Assembly (NCBI RefSeq): GCF_907164915.1
Contig: NC_061870.1
Coordinates: 26,325,348 to 26,389,347 of the forward strand
Source: Impatiens glandulifera
Lineage: Eukaryota; Streptophyta; Magnoliopsida; Ericales; Balsaminaceae
Length of the DNA: 64,000 nt
Direction of reading: 5' to 3'
Part shown: piece by piece, positions 61,687 to 64,000 of the stretch
Layout: every line of letters starts with the position of its first letter
Position numbering within the stretch: the stretch's first letter is position 1
The notes under the pieces: model-generated
Seen by the model: the letters and a program-made list of their open reading frames with translations, nothing else
What the model was told of the DNA's origin: nothing
Database searches by the model: none
Made by a program: the position numbers and the translations under genes

Positions 61687-64000
61687 GTAAAGTACTTAAG
61701 GACTAAGGTTTCTAAATGAGAAAGAAAACTTCAACTACACAAAAGTATATTTATGTGACAATAATTGAATTATGAGATTCTCAACTCTCTCTCTCTCTTA
61801 TCATTCACCAATTCATCTAAAAAGATATGTAGTCCATGCAAATTCTTAATAAATAAAGAAAAGAAAATTCACTTAGGAAAAATAATAATAATAATAAATT
61901 AAATAAAATTAAATTATCATAGATTTTAAGAAAAACAATTAAAAAGTTAAAGAGTATGTTTCAATGAGTGAAATTAAAATTAGAATTTCATTGAAATTTT
62001 AATTTCACGATATTGAAAAACTATAAAATTGTGAAAAATAATAATAAAAATATTATTATCTATATTATTAAAATATTAGTTTGTCACAACCTAATAGGAT
62101 TATATAAGTGTTAAGAATTTTATCTATGATTCAATTCTCATTAAAAAAAAATGTTCGACAGATTAACTTTCTAAATAAAAACAAAAATATTAGCTTAACA
62201 CGTTAACTTTCTAAATTCAAAATAATATATATATATATACTAAATTAAAAAATTTATAGTGGTTCTTTGAACTTTAAGAATTTTATTTTATGGAACATAT
62301 ACATATATCAATATGCGTGGATCTTAGGACTAGTGATGAATCTTTTCCGCCCAAAATGGGAATGGGCTAGATAAAATGTAAGAATTTCATTCACTGTATA
62401 TCTAAATAATATAGGAAAATGCATTTTGGTTTCAATAGGGACATCCCATCCAAACCGTTTTCAACATAAAAACAACAAAAATTAGAACAAACATATAATA
62501 ATCAAGTGTTATCCATTAATTCTAGTTTGTGGTTATTCTAAAATTTTAAAAGAATTTACCTAGCATATGAATTTATACTGTAAATCCATAATAAAAAAAA
62601 TGTTTGTGATTGTTCTAGAAAAAATGAAACAAAAGATAGAATAGTCTCTCTTCATAGCCCGAAATTTAGAATGGAAAAAAAACGTATATACTAGAAAAAC
62701 TCGTAATGAATGACGTGATCTTGCTCGCGAGGGTAATAAAATTATTTGTGAGGCTGGAAAATGAAGTTTCATCTAGCTGCTTGTGAACTTCTTAAACTAA
62801 AAAAAAATAAAAGTTTGAGTTCAACTTGTTAATTGTGTTTTAAACATAAAATAATAAAATATTTTTGTTAAAAATAAATAAATATTTGAATTACAATCCA
62901 AACTAAAAATAAGTAGAATTAATTATAATAAAATCACATATAATTTCAATTATAATTCTTAATATTAAATTTTTTGTCAAACTTATTAATTGAAATAAGA
63001 TATTCCAAATTCAATTTAATGGTTACTGAAAAAAAAAATCTAATTTTGAAAACATCATTGGGCACTTGAATTTTATCCAATTAAAAAATAAACATATTTC
63101 ATATTGATAATTAACAACACAATTTATAAAAATACTTGAGCTTATAAATGCACTTTTTTCAAAGTAACAAATTAAGCTTAAATTCCAACTTGATCACTCA
63201 ATACAGAGATTGACATTTTCTTGTTGAATTTAAAAGTTAATTGGATCTCATTTATCCACATTATTACTACCCACTATTTACCATTGTATTTTTGCACATT
63301 TAACATGATTTCTTCTTGTTTGTTTTTGGTATTAGGATATTCTTTTATTTGGCAATCAAACAAGGCTTGACATTTTCTTGACACTGTCTAGGTGATCCAA
63401 TTAATATTGAATTTACATGAATGTCAAATTTAAGTGTTCTCATATAAAACGTTTTAAGTTTGAGCTGGAGTGAATGTAAATACCGAAGTGATACTACGGG
63501 AAGAAAAAAATGTAAAAATGTTCATTTTAAGCAGAATATTTTATTGACTGCCAAATATTTGAGGAAATGGCACTATGGGTTAAATTTGTAATCTTGTTTC
63601 TTGCAATAAATTATTAAGATAATCATTTATTCAAATCATCTTTGTTTCCCATTTTAGTAACAAGAAATAGGTTTAGTGTGTTGGAGTATTCATGATTGAG
63701 GTAATGATTTAACGATTAGGATAACTCCAATGCTAAAAATTGATGATTATACTGTTGTGATAACTTTTAAAATAAATATTAAAAAGATTCAGGCTTGAGG
63801 AACACAAATTGCAAGTTTATAGGATTATTTGAAAATAATATTTGTAATCAGAAAAGGGACTATAATGTCAAAAGGGTCAATAGCTTACTATTTGATAAAT
63901 GATTCATTATATAATAAGATATTGATTAATTAGATTTGATTCTAATGACCCAAATTAAAACAAGAAGTTCTATGACATTGCCCATTACTCTCTTCCATCA
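59336..64000. other. AT-rich intergenic DNA, no gene seen
   Basis: No recognisable protein, RNA gene or repeat array apart from microsatellites. The minus-strand frames at 59854-60063 and 62560-62772 have no family resemblance. Confidence 0.5.
61627..61683. repeat. (AT)n microsatellite
   Basis: About 28 AT dinucleotides. Confidence 0.9.

Noticed and set aside
62560..62772. Minus-strand open frame of 70 codons
   Set aside because: No recognisable sequence, no splice partners, AT-rich intergenic setting.

Overview
The window is AT-rich plant nuclear DNA. Coding signal is sparse and eukaryotic: split genes with GT..AG introns, TATA boxes and AATAAA signals, plus a UGT72-type glucosyltransferase pair, an HD-Zip I transcription factor and a GRAS transcription factor of the SCL15/HAM4 type. 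These families, with the satellites, Helitron-like elements and MITEs, point to a eudicot. I cannot name the species from sequence alone.

Layout. 1-31 kb is a duplicated glucosyltransferase block. Two paralogous three-exon genes lie at 7004-10287 and 25190-29535, each inside a longer shared segment. That segment also holds a decayed copy of the same gene's second intron (808-1960 and 20700-21420), a GC-richer LTR-like fragment (2061-2520 and 22882-23350) and a shared AT-rich tract. A third promoter relic is at 18950-19330. Both genes carry a frameshift in exon 2, at different places and of different kinds, and each has a substitution in the UDP-sugar-binding PSPG box. Between them lies a decayed multi-exon RPA70-like gene on the minus strand (about 12859-15140), followed by a 1.13 kb tandem duplication.

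31-36 kb is a quieter, less AT-rich stretch with one intact HD-Zip I gene (33160-34448). 37.1-51.0 kb is a 14 kb satellite array of about 550 bp monomers. The monomers fall into about six types that recur in order roughly every 3.2-3.3 kb. 51-52.4 kb is a Helitron-like element built of about 293 bp repeats; a second copy is at 2533-3842. 53157-54722 is the intact, intronless GRAS gene on the minus strand. 55-64 kb is gene-poor, with degenerate minisatellites and small transposon relics.

Most notable. (1) A fragment of a mitochondrial-plasmid type family-B DNA polymerase sits between the core promoter and start codon of the second glucosyltransferase. (2) The Helitron-like element has an empty site in the paralogous block, showing clean A|T insertion, and its repeats each contain a tRNA-like A-box/B-box pair. 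(3) The satellite has higher-order structure. (4) The GRAS gene keeps a decayed miR171 site. All coordinates and comparisons were made by eye from the sequence.
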